Shown: positions 41,447 through 50,407 of the stretch, in pieces
Position numbering within the stretch: the stretch's first letter is position 1
How the letters are laid out: each line of letters starts with the position of its first letter
Assembly: GCF_038002345.1 (NCBI RefSeq)
Contig: NZ_JBBOCJ010000001.1
Span: 1,240,001 to 1,304,000 of the forward strand
Source of the DNA: Paenibacillus sp. FSL M7-0420
GTDB lineage: Bacteria > Bacillota > Bacilli > Paenibacillales > Paenibacillaceae
DNA: 64,000 bases
Reading direction: 5' to 3'
Made by a program: the position numbers and the translations under genes
Notes under the pieces: model-generated
Told to the model about the DNA's origin: nothing
Seen by the model: only the letters and a program-made list of their open reading frames with translations
Databases searched by the model: none

Positions 41447-43750
41447 TTGAAAAAATTAATTTCTTTGACTGTAAGCGCAGCCTTGCTGCTCGCGCCATTA
41501 GCCTACACGATTAACGCACCTGCCTTGAACCTGAAGGTGGATGCGGTTTCAGCAGCCTCGGAAGAAGCGCCGGCAGCGACTGCTAAACCAGCTCCGAAGG
41601 CCACAGCCAAACCGGCAGCCACTCCGAAGGCCACAGCCAAACCGGCGGCAACTCCGAAGGCCACAGCCAAACCGGCAGCCACTCCGAAGGCCACAGCCAA
41701 ACCGGCGGCAACCCCGAAAGCCACAGCCAAACCGGCAGCCACTCCTAAGGCGACAGCTGCACCGGCAGCAACGGCTAAAGCAACTGCTAAGCCGGCAGCA
41801 ACCGCCAAGGCAACAGCCAAACCAGCGGCAACTGCAAAGCCTGTAGCAACAGCAGCACCAGTTACTGTGCACAAGGATGTATATCAGGATGGAGTATATG
41901 TAGCCTATGGCGATGCGTATTCCAAAGGTACAGAGGGTGCAAAGGTAACGATTAAGGACGGCAAGATCGCCGATATCGAGCTGCTCAGAACCAGCCCGAA
42001 GATCATCGACCGCAATGCCCGTGAGAATTACAGCGGTGTGTGGGCAGCCTACGGTCTGATGAAAGACAGATTGATGGGCAAAACCAGAGACGGCGCGGCT
42101 GCGGTTGACGCTGTATCCGGTGCAACCCGTACCAGCAACGGCTGGAAGCTGTCTGTAGACAGAGCTTTTGAGCGATCGCTTGCGCACCAAGCGGCTGATG
42201 CCACTTATTTTGACGGAGTCCACATGGGCGTAGACCCTGAGGCCAAATACGCAGTGTTTGCTACCTATGAAGCAAACAAGCTGACTGAGGTGAAATTGTA
42301 TCCGCTGAGCGCTACCGGAGATTTCGTGGATGAGAAGACATATACGGCTGAACAGACCGCAGCGATTGCAGCAATCACTCCTGCATTGCTCGCCAAAGGT
42401 GCTGGAGCGCAGCCGGTAGCCGGCTTCGAGGCCGAGACCAAAGCCGCAGTGAACGCCTTCTGGGATGCCGAACAGAATGCCAGCATCAACAACAAGGCTG
42501 CTTATGTTGACGGATTCTACTCTTCCTACGGTACAGCAAGAAGTGTAGGCGTAGAGAGAGCGGATGTTGTGATCCGTAACGGCAAGCTGGTGGATGTGAA
42601 GCTGTTCAGACTTGGCAGCAACCTGATCGACAGAGGGGCAACCGCCTATGCCGAGGTTGTGAAGGCTAATGCTCCGATGACAGCCAAATTGCTGGCTAAC
42701 GGCTCTTATATCGCTAACTATGATGAGAAGGTAGATGGAATCTCCGGAGCCACCGAGAGCAGCCATGGCTGGAATCAGGCGGTAGAGCAGGCCTTCGAGA
42801 AAGCCTTGAAGACTCCGGGTGAAGGTCAAAGCTTCGATGGTAAATTTGCCGGTGTGGATAATCAGTCCAAGGTTATGCTGCTGGTTGATATCGATGCGGA
42901 TCAGGTAACGGGCATCAAGCTGAGCCTGTTCGGCGCAGATGGCAAGCTGATTGCAGATGACAAGCGTACCGAAGAACAGAAATCACTGGTCGACAAGCTG
43001 ACCGCAGGACTGCTCGCAAGCGGCGTGCAGGCTCCTGATATCGCCGGACAGGAAGCCCTGTCGGCTGCTGCGAAGGCAGCACTGGCTGATGCTTTGACCA
43101 ATGCTTCCAAAGTACAAGGCACTTATAAAGACGGCACCTTCACCGCTTATGGTGATGCTTATGACAAAGGCACTAACAAAGCAGACGTTACACTGCGTAA
43201 CGGCAAGATCGTTAATGTGGCTCTGTCCCGTGTAGGCATGAACATGGTGGATCTGGGCAAAGCCGCTTATGCCGAGGTGCAAAAAGCAATTCCGGTTCTG
43301 ACCGCCAGCTTCCTGGCCGCAGGCACAAGAGAAGGCGCTCAGGATGTGGATGCGGTATCCGGCGCTACGAGCAGCAGCAATGCGCTGAAGGCAGCCGTTG
43401 ACAGAGCTTATGGTAAAGCGGAAATTACGGAAACGGATAAGGCCGCGTATTTCGACGGGATTTTCATCGGTGCAAGTGTGGATAAGACTGTAAATGTTAT
43501 GGTTACTACTAAGTATAATGTTCCAGTAACTATGGCTGTGTACTACCTGGATGATAAAGGGAAAGTAAGATATAATCTGACGGATGATGAGCTGCTGGTG
43601 AAATACGAGATCGAGAATACCTCGAACGGCAAAGGACTGCATAAGTACGGGTACCGTGCAGCAGCCTTCGGAGCGAATGATGCCCAGAAAGCCATCTCCG
43701 CCAAAGCGGTAGAAGCGATCAAAGCTGCGCTTGAATCCGCCGGCAAATAA
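41447..43750 (+). CDS. Secreted multi-FMN protein with three flavinylation motifs and Ala/Thr/Lys/Pro repeats
   Basis: The 767-aa protein has a signal peptide (MKKLISLTVSAALLLAPLAY, no lipobox), then a low-complexity stalk of decapeptides KATAKPAATP (about 41-137), then six related beta modules. Three of them carry the covalent FMN attachment motif: VSGAT with T227, ISGAT with T436 and VSGAT with T641, each followed by a serine as required by ApbE-type transferases. The modules between (for example FDGVHMGVDPEAKYAVF) lack it. Proteins like Listeria PplA use such domains in extracellular electron transfer; that role here is inferred. No apbE or LPXTG signal is in the window. The TTG start follows AAAGGAG. 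Confidence 0.88.
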   Translation: MKKLISLTVSAALLLAPLAYTINAPALNLKVDAVSAASEEAPAATAKPAPKATAKPAATPKATAKPAATPKATAKPAATPKATAKPAATPKATAKPAATPKATAAPAATAKATAKPAATAKATAKPAATAKPVATAAPVTVHKDVYQDGVYVAYGDAYSKGTEGAKVTIKDGKIADIELLRTSPKIIDRNARENYSGVWAAYGLMKDRLMGKTRDGAAAVDAVSGATRTSNGWKLSVDRAFERSLAHQAADATYFDGVHMGVDPEAKYAVFATYEANKLTEVKLYPLSATGDFVDEKTYTAEQTAAIAAITPALLAKGAGAQPVAGFEAETKAAVNAFWDAEQNASINNKAAYVDGFYSSYGTARSVGVERADVVIRNGKLVDVKLFRLGSNLIDRGATAYAEVVKANAPMTAKLLANGSYIANYDEKVDGISGATESSHGWNQAVEQAFEKALKTPGEGQSFDGKFAGVDNQSKVMLLVDIDADQVTGIKLSLFGADGKLIADDKRTEEQKSLVDKLTAGLLASGVQAPDIAGQEALSAAAKAALADALTNASKVQGTYKDGTFTAYGDAYDKGTNKADVTLRNGKIVNVALSRVGMNMVDLGKAAYAEVQKAIPVLTASFLAAGTREGAQDVDAVSGATSSSNALKAAVDRAYGKAEITETDKAAYFDGIFIGASVDKTVNVMVTTKYNVPVTMAVYYLDDKGKVRYNLTDDELLVKYEIENTSNGKGLHKYGYRAAAFGANDAQKAISAKAVEAIKAALESAGK
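41589..41840 (+). repeat. 30-bp tandem repeats encoding the KATAKPAATP stalk
   Basis: Units of about 30 bp (CCGAAGGCCACAGCCAAACC followed by GGCAGCCACT) repeat in frame about eight times, becoming more diverged to the right. Copy number probably varies. Confidence 0.85.
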
Positions 43751-43765
43751 CTGAATCCATTCACT

Positions 43766-43810
43766 AAGGGTTGTCTTTGGCCATACAAATGGCCGGGACA
43801 GCCCTTTTTT
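43766..43810 (+). terminator. Rho-independent terminator
   Basis: An AAGGG..TGTC/GACA..CCCTT outer stem with an inner GGCCAT-ACAA-ATGGCC stem is followed by six T residues. It ends the flavoprotein gene. Confidence 0.8.
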
Positions 43811-43942
43811 CAGGTGCGGACATAAATAGAAATGCCGATCGTATAGTAATTTAAAGGGATTTGGGAAGGGAGTGTCAAACCTCTAATATACACACTAATA
43901 TACCCAGCAGGCCCAGGCCTGTAAGTCATAGGAGGCTTCACA

Positions 43943-44899
43943 ATGACATTAATCAAACAGCTAGCCCCGCAGGATGAATTCACCGGCTTCTATCTGCTTA
44001 GAGAACTGGTGCTGAAACAGACGAACGGGACTCCTCCCAAGGATTACTTCGATATTGTACTAGGTGATGCCAGCGGCCAGATTTCGGCCAAATACTGGGA
44101 CGTCAGCGTGACGGATAAGGAGACTTTTTTCCCGATGGCGCTGGTGAAGGTCCGGGGGATGGCTCATACGTACCGCGAGAAGCTCCAGGTCAAAATCACC
44201 AAGCTCAGACTGGTCAATGAATCCGACGGGGTATCGCTGACCGACTTCATCCGCTCGGCCCCGGTGCGTCCTGTGGACCTGGTCCATACCATTAAGAACG
44301 AGATGGCGAGTATTGCCGATCCGGAGATTGCTGCGATTGTCAACTTCTGTGTCGGGAAGGTTGAGGAGAAGCTGATGCATTATCCGGCGGCCAAGACCCA
44401 TCATCATGCCTATTTCGCCGGGCTTGCTTATCACATGGTCCGCATGCTGGAGATTGGGGATTTCCTGTGCAAGCAACGTCCGTTCCTGAATCCTGATCTG
44501 ATGAGAGCGGGGATTATCCTCCATGATATCGCCAAGCCGGAAGAGATGATCTCGCAGTATGGCATTGTGTCGGACTACAGTGTGAAGGGCAAGCTGATCG
44601 GGCATATCTCCATGGCCTCCAGCTGGATTACCGAAGCGGCAATCCGCACCGGCATTGATCTGGAATCCGAGAAAATCCTGGCGCTTCAGCATCTCGTCTT
44701 ATCCCATCATAATCTGGGTGAGTGGGGAAGCCCGGTCCAGCCCCAGACGGCTGAAGCGGTTGCCCTGCATCATATCGATGCGATGGATGCCAAGCTGCAA
44801 ATGGTGGAGGACGCCCTTGATACCACTCCGGAGACGGAGGAATGGACGCCGTTCATTAGAGGACTGGAGAATAAGGCCGTCTACCGGCTGAAGATATAA
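43943..44899 (+). CDS. yhaM: YhaM-like 3'-5' exoribonuclease (OB + HD domains)
   Basis: The 318-aa protein has an N-terminal OB-fold (about 10-95; DEFTGFYLLRELVLKQTNGT, then DYFDIVLGDASGQISAKYWD) and a C-terminal HD metal-dependent phosphohydrolase domain (HHHAYFAGLAYHMVRM, ILHDIAKPEE, and a later HH in LSHHNLGEWG). This is the architecture of YhaM/CBF1 of Bacilli, which trims RNA and single-stranded DNA from the 3' end. RBS AGGAGG lies upstream. It is followed by a bidirectional terminator. Confidence 0.92.
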   Translation: MTLIKQLAPQDEFTGFYLLRELVLKQTNGTPPKDYFDIVLGDASGQISAKYWDVSVTDKETFFPMALVKVRGMAHTYREKLQVKITKLRLVNESDGVSLTDFIRSAPVRPVDLVHTIKNEMASIADPEIAAIVNFCVGKVEEKLMHYPAAKTHHHAYFAGLAYHMVRMLEIGDFLCKQRPFLNPDLMRAGIILHDIAKPEEMISQYGIVSDYSVKGKLIGHISMASSWITEAAIRTGIDLESEKILALQHLVLSHHNLGEWGSPVQPQTAEAVALHHIDAMDAKLQMVEDALDTTPETEEWTPFIRGLENKAVYRLKI

Positions 44900-44930
44900 C
44901 GATTGAGACCTTTGTTTCTCTGAAAATAGA

Positions 44931-44975
44931 GCAATCCCCCCATCCCGTAGTTGCGGTTTGGGGGGATTGCTTTGT
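44931..44975. terminator. Bidirectional terminator
   Basis: GCAATCCCCCC pairs with GGGGGGATTGC around an 18-base loop, followed by TTTGTTT. Confidence 0.75.
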
Positions 44976-44990
44976 TTAGGTTCAGGACGC

Positions 44991-45035
44991 AGAACGTATG
45001 CGAAAAACCGAACACATTTGGCGCTGCGATAGGAA
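44991..45035. repeat. Solitary repeat related to the family C flanking units
   Basis: GTATGCGAAAAACCGAACAC followed by ATTTGGCGCTGCGAT matches the variant family C units at 23371 and 23988 (TGTGTGCGAAAAACAGCATA and CATTGGCCGG). It lies between two convergent genes. Confidence 0.55.
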
Positions 45036-45090
45036 ATAAACCAGATGTTCAGGCAGACACCAGCATCATTCACCCGTTAGGTGATTTTGC

Positions 45091-46452
45091 TCAGTCTTCA
45101 GTCTCCGCAGCTGCTGCGGATTCTGCCTGTGCCTTCGCGGCGCTGTCCGCTTCCAGGCCATAGTGGCTGCACAGGGCGCGGAGTCCGCCCGCGAACCCCT
45201 CGCCAATTGCAGCAAATCTCCATTTGTCCTTATAACGGTAGAACTCGCCGATAACAACGGACATGCCTGGCATAATGTTCCGGCCGAAGGGGAATACGGC
45301 CAGTCTGACTCCCGTCCGGGAATCAACCAGTGATACGGAAGCGTTCCAGACCGGGCCCGGATTCCGGTCACCGCTGAACTCCGCAACCGTGAAGGCCAGC
45401 GCAATCCGTGTAATGGCTGCAGGCAGGCTGGTTAGCTGAAGATACAGATGTCCCATGTGCGCAGCGGGCTTAGAGCAGAAGACGGAGCCGCTAGGGTCTT
45501 CCATATTTCCAGAGAAGATAAGCTCCCGCTCTTGCTCACAGCGTCCACTCTCCCGGAGCAGGAAGGCAGCGGTCTCCGGCTGGCTCGCTTCCGGGTGCGA
45601 AGCCGGTGCATCCCACTCTACAGCAGCAAGGAGTCTGGAGGCGCTGAGCTTATCGCCGATATCGACTCGCTGCCCCCGCACCAATATGGGGACAGCCGCA
45701 CCTCCGGCGGCTGGCGATGCTTCCGCCGGAAGCTTACCGGGCGATGCCGCTGGCGCTTCACCTGGCGACTGCCCGGCCACCGTTCCGCCCACCGGCAATC
45801 CTGGGCTAACATCGACCGCAGGACTGGCCGCTGCCTTCTTCCCGGCGGCCGGCTTCTTCGCGGCCTTCTTGGGCACTGCCTTGAACGGCGTATACCCGCT
45901 GTCATACATCGTCCCGGCCTTGTAGCCCTGGCTGCCGGCTAAGAGCAGCGGATCGAACTGCTGCCACTGCTCCATCAATTTCAGGAGAATCAGTGCAGAA
46001 GCTCTGGCATCCTCCAGGGCATCATGGTGCTTCAGCCGGATGCCGAAATGCGCCGAGATGACATTCAGCTTATGGGAGGGAAGGTCCTGGAGCATTTTTT
46101 TGCCGAGCAGGTAGGTACATAAATATTGAAAGCCGGGATAGCAGAGAGAGTAGTCATCCAGGCAGTAGCGCAGCACACTCATATCGAAGGCGGCATTATG
46201 CGCGATCACAATCTCTCCCTGCAGCAGCGGCTCCACCGTGGGCCACAGCTCGGCGAAGGTAGGCTGGCCTCTGACCATCGAGGGCGTAATGCCATGAATG
46301 GCAATATTCATCCCGTCGAACCGCTGCCGCGGATCAATCAGCCAGTTATGTTCCGCTGTAACGATACCGTCCCGGACCTGAACAAGCCCCAGGGCACAGG
46401 CGCTGGAGCGGCCGGAATTGGCAGTCTCAAAGTCTATCGCAGTAAAGTCCAT
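45091..46452 (-). CDS. DnaQ-type exonuclease fused to a TerD domain
   Basis: The 453-aa protein joins two domains. Residues 1-175 are a DEDDh 3'-5' exonuclease with all catalytic residues: D7 and E9 in IDFET, D90 in HNAAFD, H143 and D148 in HDALED. A Lys/Pro/Ala-rich linker spans about 190-255. Residues 256-435 form a TerD/CABP beta-sandwich (LVRGQRVDIGDKLSASRLLA, RCEQERELIFSGN, VVIGEFYRYKDKWRFAAIGE). TerD domains bind calcium and belong to the Ter chemical and phage stress system. The fusion suggests recruitment of a nuclease to a stress response. It is divergent from another TerD gene. Confidence 0.87.
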   Translation of the reverse strand: MDFTAIDFETANSGRSSACALGLVQVRDGIVTAEHNWLIDPRQRFDGMNIAIHGITPSMVRGQPTFAELWPTVEPLLQGEIVIAHNAAFDMSVLRYCLDDYSLCYPGFQYLCTYLLGKKMLQDLPSHKLNVISAHFGIRLKHHDALEDARASALILLKLMEQWQQFDPLLLAGSQGYKAGTMYDSGYTPFKAVPKKAAKKPAAGKKAAASPAVDVSPGLPVGGTVAGQSPGEAPAASPGKLPAEASPAAGGAAVPILVRGQRVDIGDKLSASRLLAAVEWDAPASHPEASQPETAAFLLRESGRCEQERELIFSGNMEDPSGSVFCSKPAAHMGHLYLQLTSLPAAITRIALAFTVAEFSGDRNPGPVWNASVSLVDSRTGVRLAVFPFGRNIMPGMSVVIGEFYRYKDKWRFAAIGEGFAGGLRALCSHYGLEADSAAKAQAESAAAAETED

Positions 46453-46605
46453 CAGGTAAAGCCCCTATCTATCATCTAATACCTTTCATATTAAAGGAGC
46501 AAAGCTGGAAATACAATCGGTATAGGTTGTGCAATGGTGCCTCGATGGGGTATACCTTATCTATGAACTTCTGGAATAGACTGCTATGAAGAGGAGATGA
46601 AGGAC

Positions 46606-47970
46606 TTGCAGCTGTCAAAAGGTCAAAAGGTCGAACTCACCAAAGGAAGAGAGGCTCACGAGATATCCATCCAGCTCCGCTGGAACACGCAGCATAGCGG
46701 AGTGGGCGTCGATGCGGCAGCCTTTCTGTTGTCGGATCAGAACCGGTGTGAACGGGATGAGGATTTTATATTTTACGGGAATCCGGTGTCGAGGGAGGGG
46801 GGAGTAGCGCATTCTGCGGAGGGGGAGAACGGGGCGGACCTGTCCATTTCGTTATCGAGAATACCTCAGCATTATGCCCGCATTGCGGTAACCTTGACGA
46901 TCTATGAGGGCGAGCAGCGCAACCACCGGATGAAGGATCTGTCCGGCTTGCAGCTAACGCTGACAGACTGCAGGACTGGGGAAGAGCTGTACCGCTTCGA
47001 GTATGGGGCGGATCTGTCAGAGGAGACAGCCGTCGTAGCCGGGGAGCTGTACCGCCATCAGGGAGAGTGGAAGTTCAGCGCCATTGGCAGCGGGTATAAT
47101 GGAGGACTTGCAGCCTTGTGCCGAAGCTACGGGCTTGAGGTGGAACAGGAGTCCGGGAACGAAGCCGCAGCGGCGGCTGAGGTATTGGAGCGAACACCTG
47201 AAGTGGTGGAGCAAACATCTGAGCTAGTGGAGCAGGCACCTGAGGTGGTGAATAAGACCCCGGAGGTAATCCGTCAGCCCGAGGCGGAGCCTCCGGTGAA
47301 TATGTTGTCTTCGATTAATCTGCGCAAAAAGATTGTGGAGCTCACCCTGGTCAAAAAACAGCTCACCGGTGTAACCGCAAGAGTGGGTATCGTGCTGGAC
47401 ATCACCGGCTCCATGCGCAGCCTCTATGCCAGAGGGGTAGTGCAGGAGGTGGTAGAACGTATCCTCGCGGTTGCCAGCAAGTTCGATGATAACGGCTCCC
47501 TGGATGTGTGGGTCTATGATACGGAATTCAGCAGACTTCCGCCGGTTACCGAGCAGGAGCTTGGCAGCTATGTCTTCACTCATATTATGAACAACGATTC
47601 AATTCATAAGTTCGGGCGCAATAACGAACCGCCGGTGATGAATGATGTTATTGAAAAATACACCAAGGAGGAGCCGGACACGACGCCAGTGTTCATTATC
47701 TTCATCAATGACGGCGGTGTGGTCAAACTGACCCGCAAAGTCATTATGGCTGCCTCCTCGCTTCCGGTCTTCTGGCAGTTTGTCGGCATCGGCGACTCCG
47801 ACTTCGAGGTGCTGAAGCAGCTCGACACGATGAGCGGCAGACTGGTGGATAACGCCAGCTTCATCCATCTGGACCGGATTGAAGACGTATCCGATGAGGA
47901 GCTGTATGACCAGCTGCTGAATGAATTCCCGCAGTGGCTGAAGGCAGCGAAGGCGAAGGGTATTCTGTAG
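46606..47970 (+). CDS. TerD domain fused to von Willebrand A domain (TerD-TerF-like)
   Basis: The roughly 454-aa protein has an N-terminal TerD domain (about 1-180; LSKGQKVELTKG, RCERDEDFIFYGNP, VVAGELYRHQGEWKFSAIGS), a linker with EVVEQ/TPE repeats (about 190-225), and a C-terminal VWA domain of the TerF/TerY type with MIDAS motif VLDITGSM and later FINDGGVV. Such proteins are thought to bind metals and act as scaffolds in the Ter stress system. The TTG at 46606 is chosen because AGGAG lies 9 bases upstream; the in-frame ATG at 46597 directly abuts that box. It is divergent from the exonuclease-TerD gene. Confidence 0.87.
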   Translation: MQLSKGQKVELTKGREAHEISIQLRWNTQHSGVGVDAAAFLLSDQNRCERDEDFIFYGNPVSREGGVAHSAEGENGADLSISLSRIPQHYARIAVTLTIYEGEQRNHRMKDLSGLQLTLTDCRTGEELYRFEYGADLSEETAVVAGELYRHQGEWKFSAIGSGYNGGLAALCRSYGLEVEQESGNEAAAAAEVLERTPEVVEQTSELVEQAPEVVNKTPEVIRQPEAEPPVNMLSSINLRKKIVELTLVKKQLTGVTARVGIVLDITGSMRSLYARGVVQEVVERILAVASKFDDNGSLDVWVYDTEFSRLPPVTEQELGSYVFTHIMNNDSIHKFGRNNEPPVMNDVIEKYTKEEPDTTPVFIIFINDGGVVKLTRKVIMAASSLPVFWQFVGIGDSDFEVLKQLDTMSGRLVDNASFIHLDRIEDVSDEELYDQLLNEFPQWLKAAKAKGIL

Positions 47971-48150
47971 CAGCATTCGCAGGGAAGCGTGGAACAACCG
48001 CTCAGTAGCAGCAATCACATGGAGCCGTGGTGCCCCGCTCAGTAGCAGCATTCATATTGAGTCGTGGTGCCCCGCTCTGAAGCGGCAATCACAATAAGCT
48101 GTAGTGCCACCGTACAGTAGCGGTAGCAGCATTCACATTGGGCCGTGCTG
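47968..48150. repeat. Diverged ~38-bp repeats (TAGCAGCATTCAC family)
   Basis: TAGCAGCATTC or close variants occur at 47968, 48006, 48043, 48081 and 48124, 37-43 bp apart, with GCCGTGGTGCC between. The 585-bp gap to the GNAT gene also contains two GGGGATTGTTG segments (48274 and 48377) and TAATAAGC-rich text at 48480-48540; no gene is supported there. Confidence 0.6.
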
Positions 48151-48555
48151 TTTCGGTCTGTGAGGGCATCCATATCGGGCTATGTTTGCTCCCTTACTGG
48201 GGCCGGATAGCACTGCAACGCGAGGAATGTTGCATGTTTTGCAGCTTTGATTCCCGGATACTTAGGCGTCCAAGGGGATTGTTGCAACAAATGCAGGAAT
48301 TGCCCCGTTAAGCCGCCCGGAGGAGGAGAAATGCTGACGTTTAGACAACAATTTCGAATTTTGGTGCGGATGGGGAGGGGATTGTTGTCTTTTGGGCAAG
48401 ATTTTTGCAATTTCCCGGCTCAAGTTGCCCTCGGACCAAACACAGCCCTACAGTGCTCCGCTGAATCACCGTGATAGGCCGTAATAAGCTCTACTAAGCC
48501 GTAACAAAACGATAAGCCCTAATAAGCCCCTAATATGCCGTAACAAAAGCACAGC

Positions 48556-49122
48556 TTAGCCCGTTATCCTGGCCGTAGAAGTTGGTTCCGCGTGTGAACC
48601 GGCGGAGACCGGCAGCTCCAGGCGGTAGCCTTTGACCAGAGTATCCCCGTTCTTCAAATCCGTTTCATAAGCCCGCTTGAAGCCCAATGCCTCGTACAAT
48701 CTAATCGCAGAGGCCATCATATCCGAAGTATGAAGATTTAAGCTGGCTGCTCCTAGCGCAACAGCCCTTTCTGCGGCTTCACGGATCAGAAGTCTGGCCA
48801 CCCCGCGTCCCCGGACCGCCGGAGATACGGCCAGCAGACGGATGATCGGTGTATGGATGCCAAGCTCCGGCCTGCCGTAAGCAGCCTCTGAGGAGGTGAA
48901 CAGCAGCACGCTCCCTACAATTTGTCCGTCCAGCTCCGCTACAATCCGGGAGACGGGTGCATCGCCATGAACGGAGCCGAGAATAGAATCCCGGTACTCC
49001 GCCCAGAACGGTTCGGGCAGCACGGCTGCATATTCGCTGTAAGCTTCGAGCAAGACCCCGGCAATGGCTTCACGGTCGGAAGCTGCGGCTTCACGGATTA
49101 CAAGTTCTGCTGAGTGATTCAT
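48556..49122 (-). CDS. GNAT N-acetyltransferase
   Basis: This 188-aa cytosolic protein has the GNAT fold with acetyl-CoA motif A in LLAVSPAVRGRGVARLLIRE (R-x-x-G-x-A loop as RGRGVA) and the late motif B AIRLYEALGFKRAYET. The acceptor substrate is unknown. RBS AGGAGGCACC lies before the ATG. It stands alone on the minus strand, divergent from the LysR gene, with no clear terminator in the repeat-rich region after it. Confidence 0.88.
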   Translation of the reverse strand: MNHSAELVIREAAASDREAIAGVLLEAYSEYAAVLPEPFWAEYRDSILGSVHGDAPVSRIVAELDGQIVGSVLLFTSSEAAYGRPELGIHTPIIRLLAVSPAVRGRGVARLLIREAAERAVALGAASLNLHTSDMMASAIRLYEALGFKRAYETDLKNGDTLVKGYRLELPVSAGSHAEPTSTARITG

Positions 49123-49279
49123 CTGGTGCCTCCTGTCCGGTAATGGTGTTTTGTTATTATAATCTATAAATCCGATAAGTATAAGAGGAATTTAATGATT
49201 TTGATTAATGGATAGAAAAGTTCTATCTGTAATTGTGATCAATGTAATGGTTAAGGCCGTATGTTACACAATAAGTCTG

Positions 49280-49308
49280 TTGACAAAAAAAGGGCCGGTG
49301 ACTAAGAT
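49280..49308 (+). promoter_or_regulatory. Candidate sigma-A promoter for the LysR gene
   Basis: A consensus TTGACA is followed after 17 bp by TAAGAT, about 90 bp upstream of the LysR start. Confidence 0.6.
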
Positions 49309-49397
49309 ATAAACAAATTCTATAGGAAAGTGCGGCCCTAATTCATTGTTAGTCAATTGGAATAGTGAAAATTATAAAATGCGGAGGGGGATTACGC

Positions 49398-50285
49398 TTG
49401 AATATCGAGAACATTGAGGCTTTTGTCTACATTAACCACTACGGAAGCTTCAACAAAGCGGCAGATGTGCTCTATATCTCGCAGCCGACAGTGACGGCCC
49501 GTATCCAGTCACTGGAACGGGAGCTGGACTGCAAAGTATTCGACCGGCTGGGCAAGCAGATTAACCTGACGGATAAAGGCCGCCAGTTCCTCCCCTATGC
49601 GCAGCAAATTCTGCAGGTCTATCAGAACGGCAGGCATCAGATTCAATCCAAAGGCCAAATCCCCGGCGAACTGAGGATCGGCAGCACCGTATCGGTCTCC
49701 AATTATCTGATGCCCCGTCTGCTGCTGCATTTGAAGCGGCGGTATCCCCACATCCGTATGAAGCTGACGACTGCTCCTACGGAAGTATTGATTGAGAAGC
49801 TGAAGGCGAAGGAGATCGATCTCGCTTTTATCCGCAAGGTAGTGAATCCGGCCATCCAGTCGTTCCCCTTCTGTGAAGACCCGATCTCGCTGTATGTGTA
49901 TGCCGGTCATCCGCTGGCCCGCAAGGGCCGCGCTTCGATCCGGGAGATCTCTGAGCAGACCCTCGTATTCTTCGAATGCGGCTCGCTGGACTGGATGCGT
50001 CTGCACCGGGTATTCGAGAGCATGGAGCGTCCGCCGGGCATTGTCTATCAGGTGGATAACCTGGAGACCGCCAAGAAGCTGGTGCTGAAGCAAGCGGGAA
50101 TCTGCTTCCTTCCAGCCTTGAGTGTGCAGGATGAGGTAGAGGCGGGAACGCTGGTAAGGGTGGATATCACGGAGACCGAAGGCATCTCCCTGCGGACCAG
50201 CCTGATCTCACTGAACGGGGAGAACGCGGAGTTCCTGGACACCCTGCTGGAGCTGGGGACGGGGACGTTGAGTAAGCTGAATTGA
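49398..50285 (+). CDS. LysR-family regulator of the sulfur cluster (YtlI/CysL-like)
   Basis: The 295-aa protein has an N-terminal winged HTH (IENIEAFVYINHYGSFNKAA, then YISQPTVTARIQSLEREL) and a LysR substrate-binding domain (RIGSTVSVSNYLMPRLLLHL). Its place before a cystine-type ABC transporter and ytn-like enzymes mirrors Bacillus YtlI, the activator of ytmI. It is on the same strand as its presumed targets rather than divergent. The TTG start is taken because GGAGGGGG lies 7 bases upstream. Confidence 0.87.
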   Translation: MNIENIEAFVYINHYGSFNKAADVLYISQPTVTARIQSLERELDCKVFDRLGKQINLTDKGRQFLPYAQQILQVYQNGRHQIQSKGQIPGELRIGSTVSVSNYLMPRLLLHLKRRYPHIRMKLTTAPTEVLIEKLKAKEIDLAFIRKVVNPAIQSFPFCEDPISLYVYAGHPLARKGRASIREISEQTLVFFECGSLDWMRLHRVFESMERPPGIVYQVDNLETAKKLVLKQAGICFLPALSVQDEVEAGTLVRVDITETEGISLRTSLISLNGENAEFLDTLLELGTGTLSKLN

Positions 50286-50353
50286 CTTCTTGAATAACCA
50301 TATTAAGAAACTCTATTAGCGCATGGCAGCGTGCAGTGATAAAGTTAATTGCA

Positions 50354-50359
50354 TATAAT
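50354..50359 (+). promoter_or_regulatory. TATAAT -10 element before the ABC transporter operon
   Basis: A perfect TATAAT lies 49 bp upstream of the binding-protein start. No good -35 is found at the right distance (GTGCAG), which would fit an activator-dependent promoter. The LysR protein is the likely activator by inference. Confidence 0.45.
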
Positions 50360-50407
50360 CACCACTAAACAGATAGGGATTATCTAAATTGAAAAGGGGT
50401 TTGAGAG

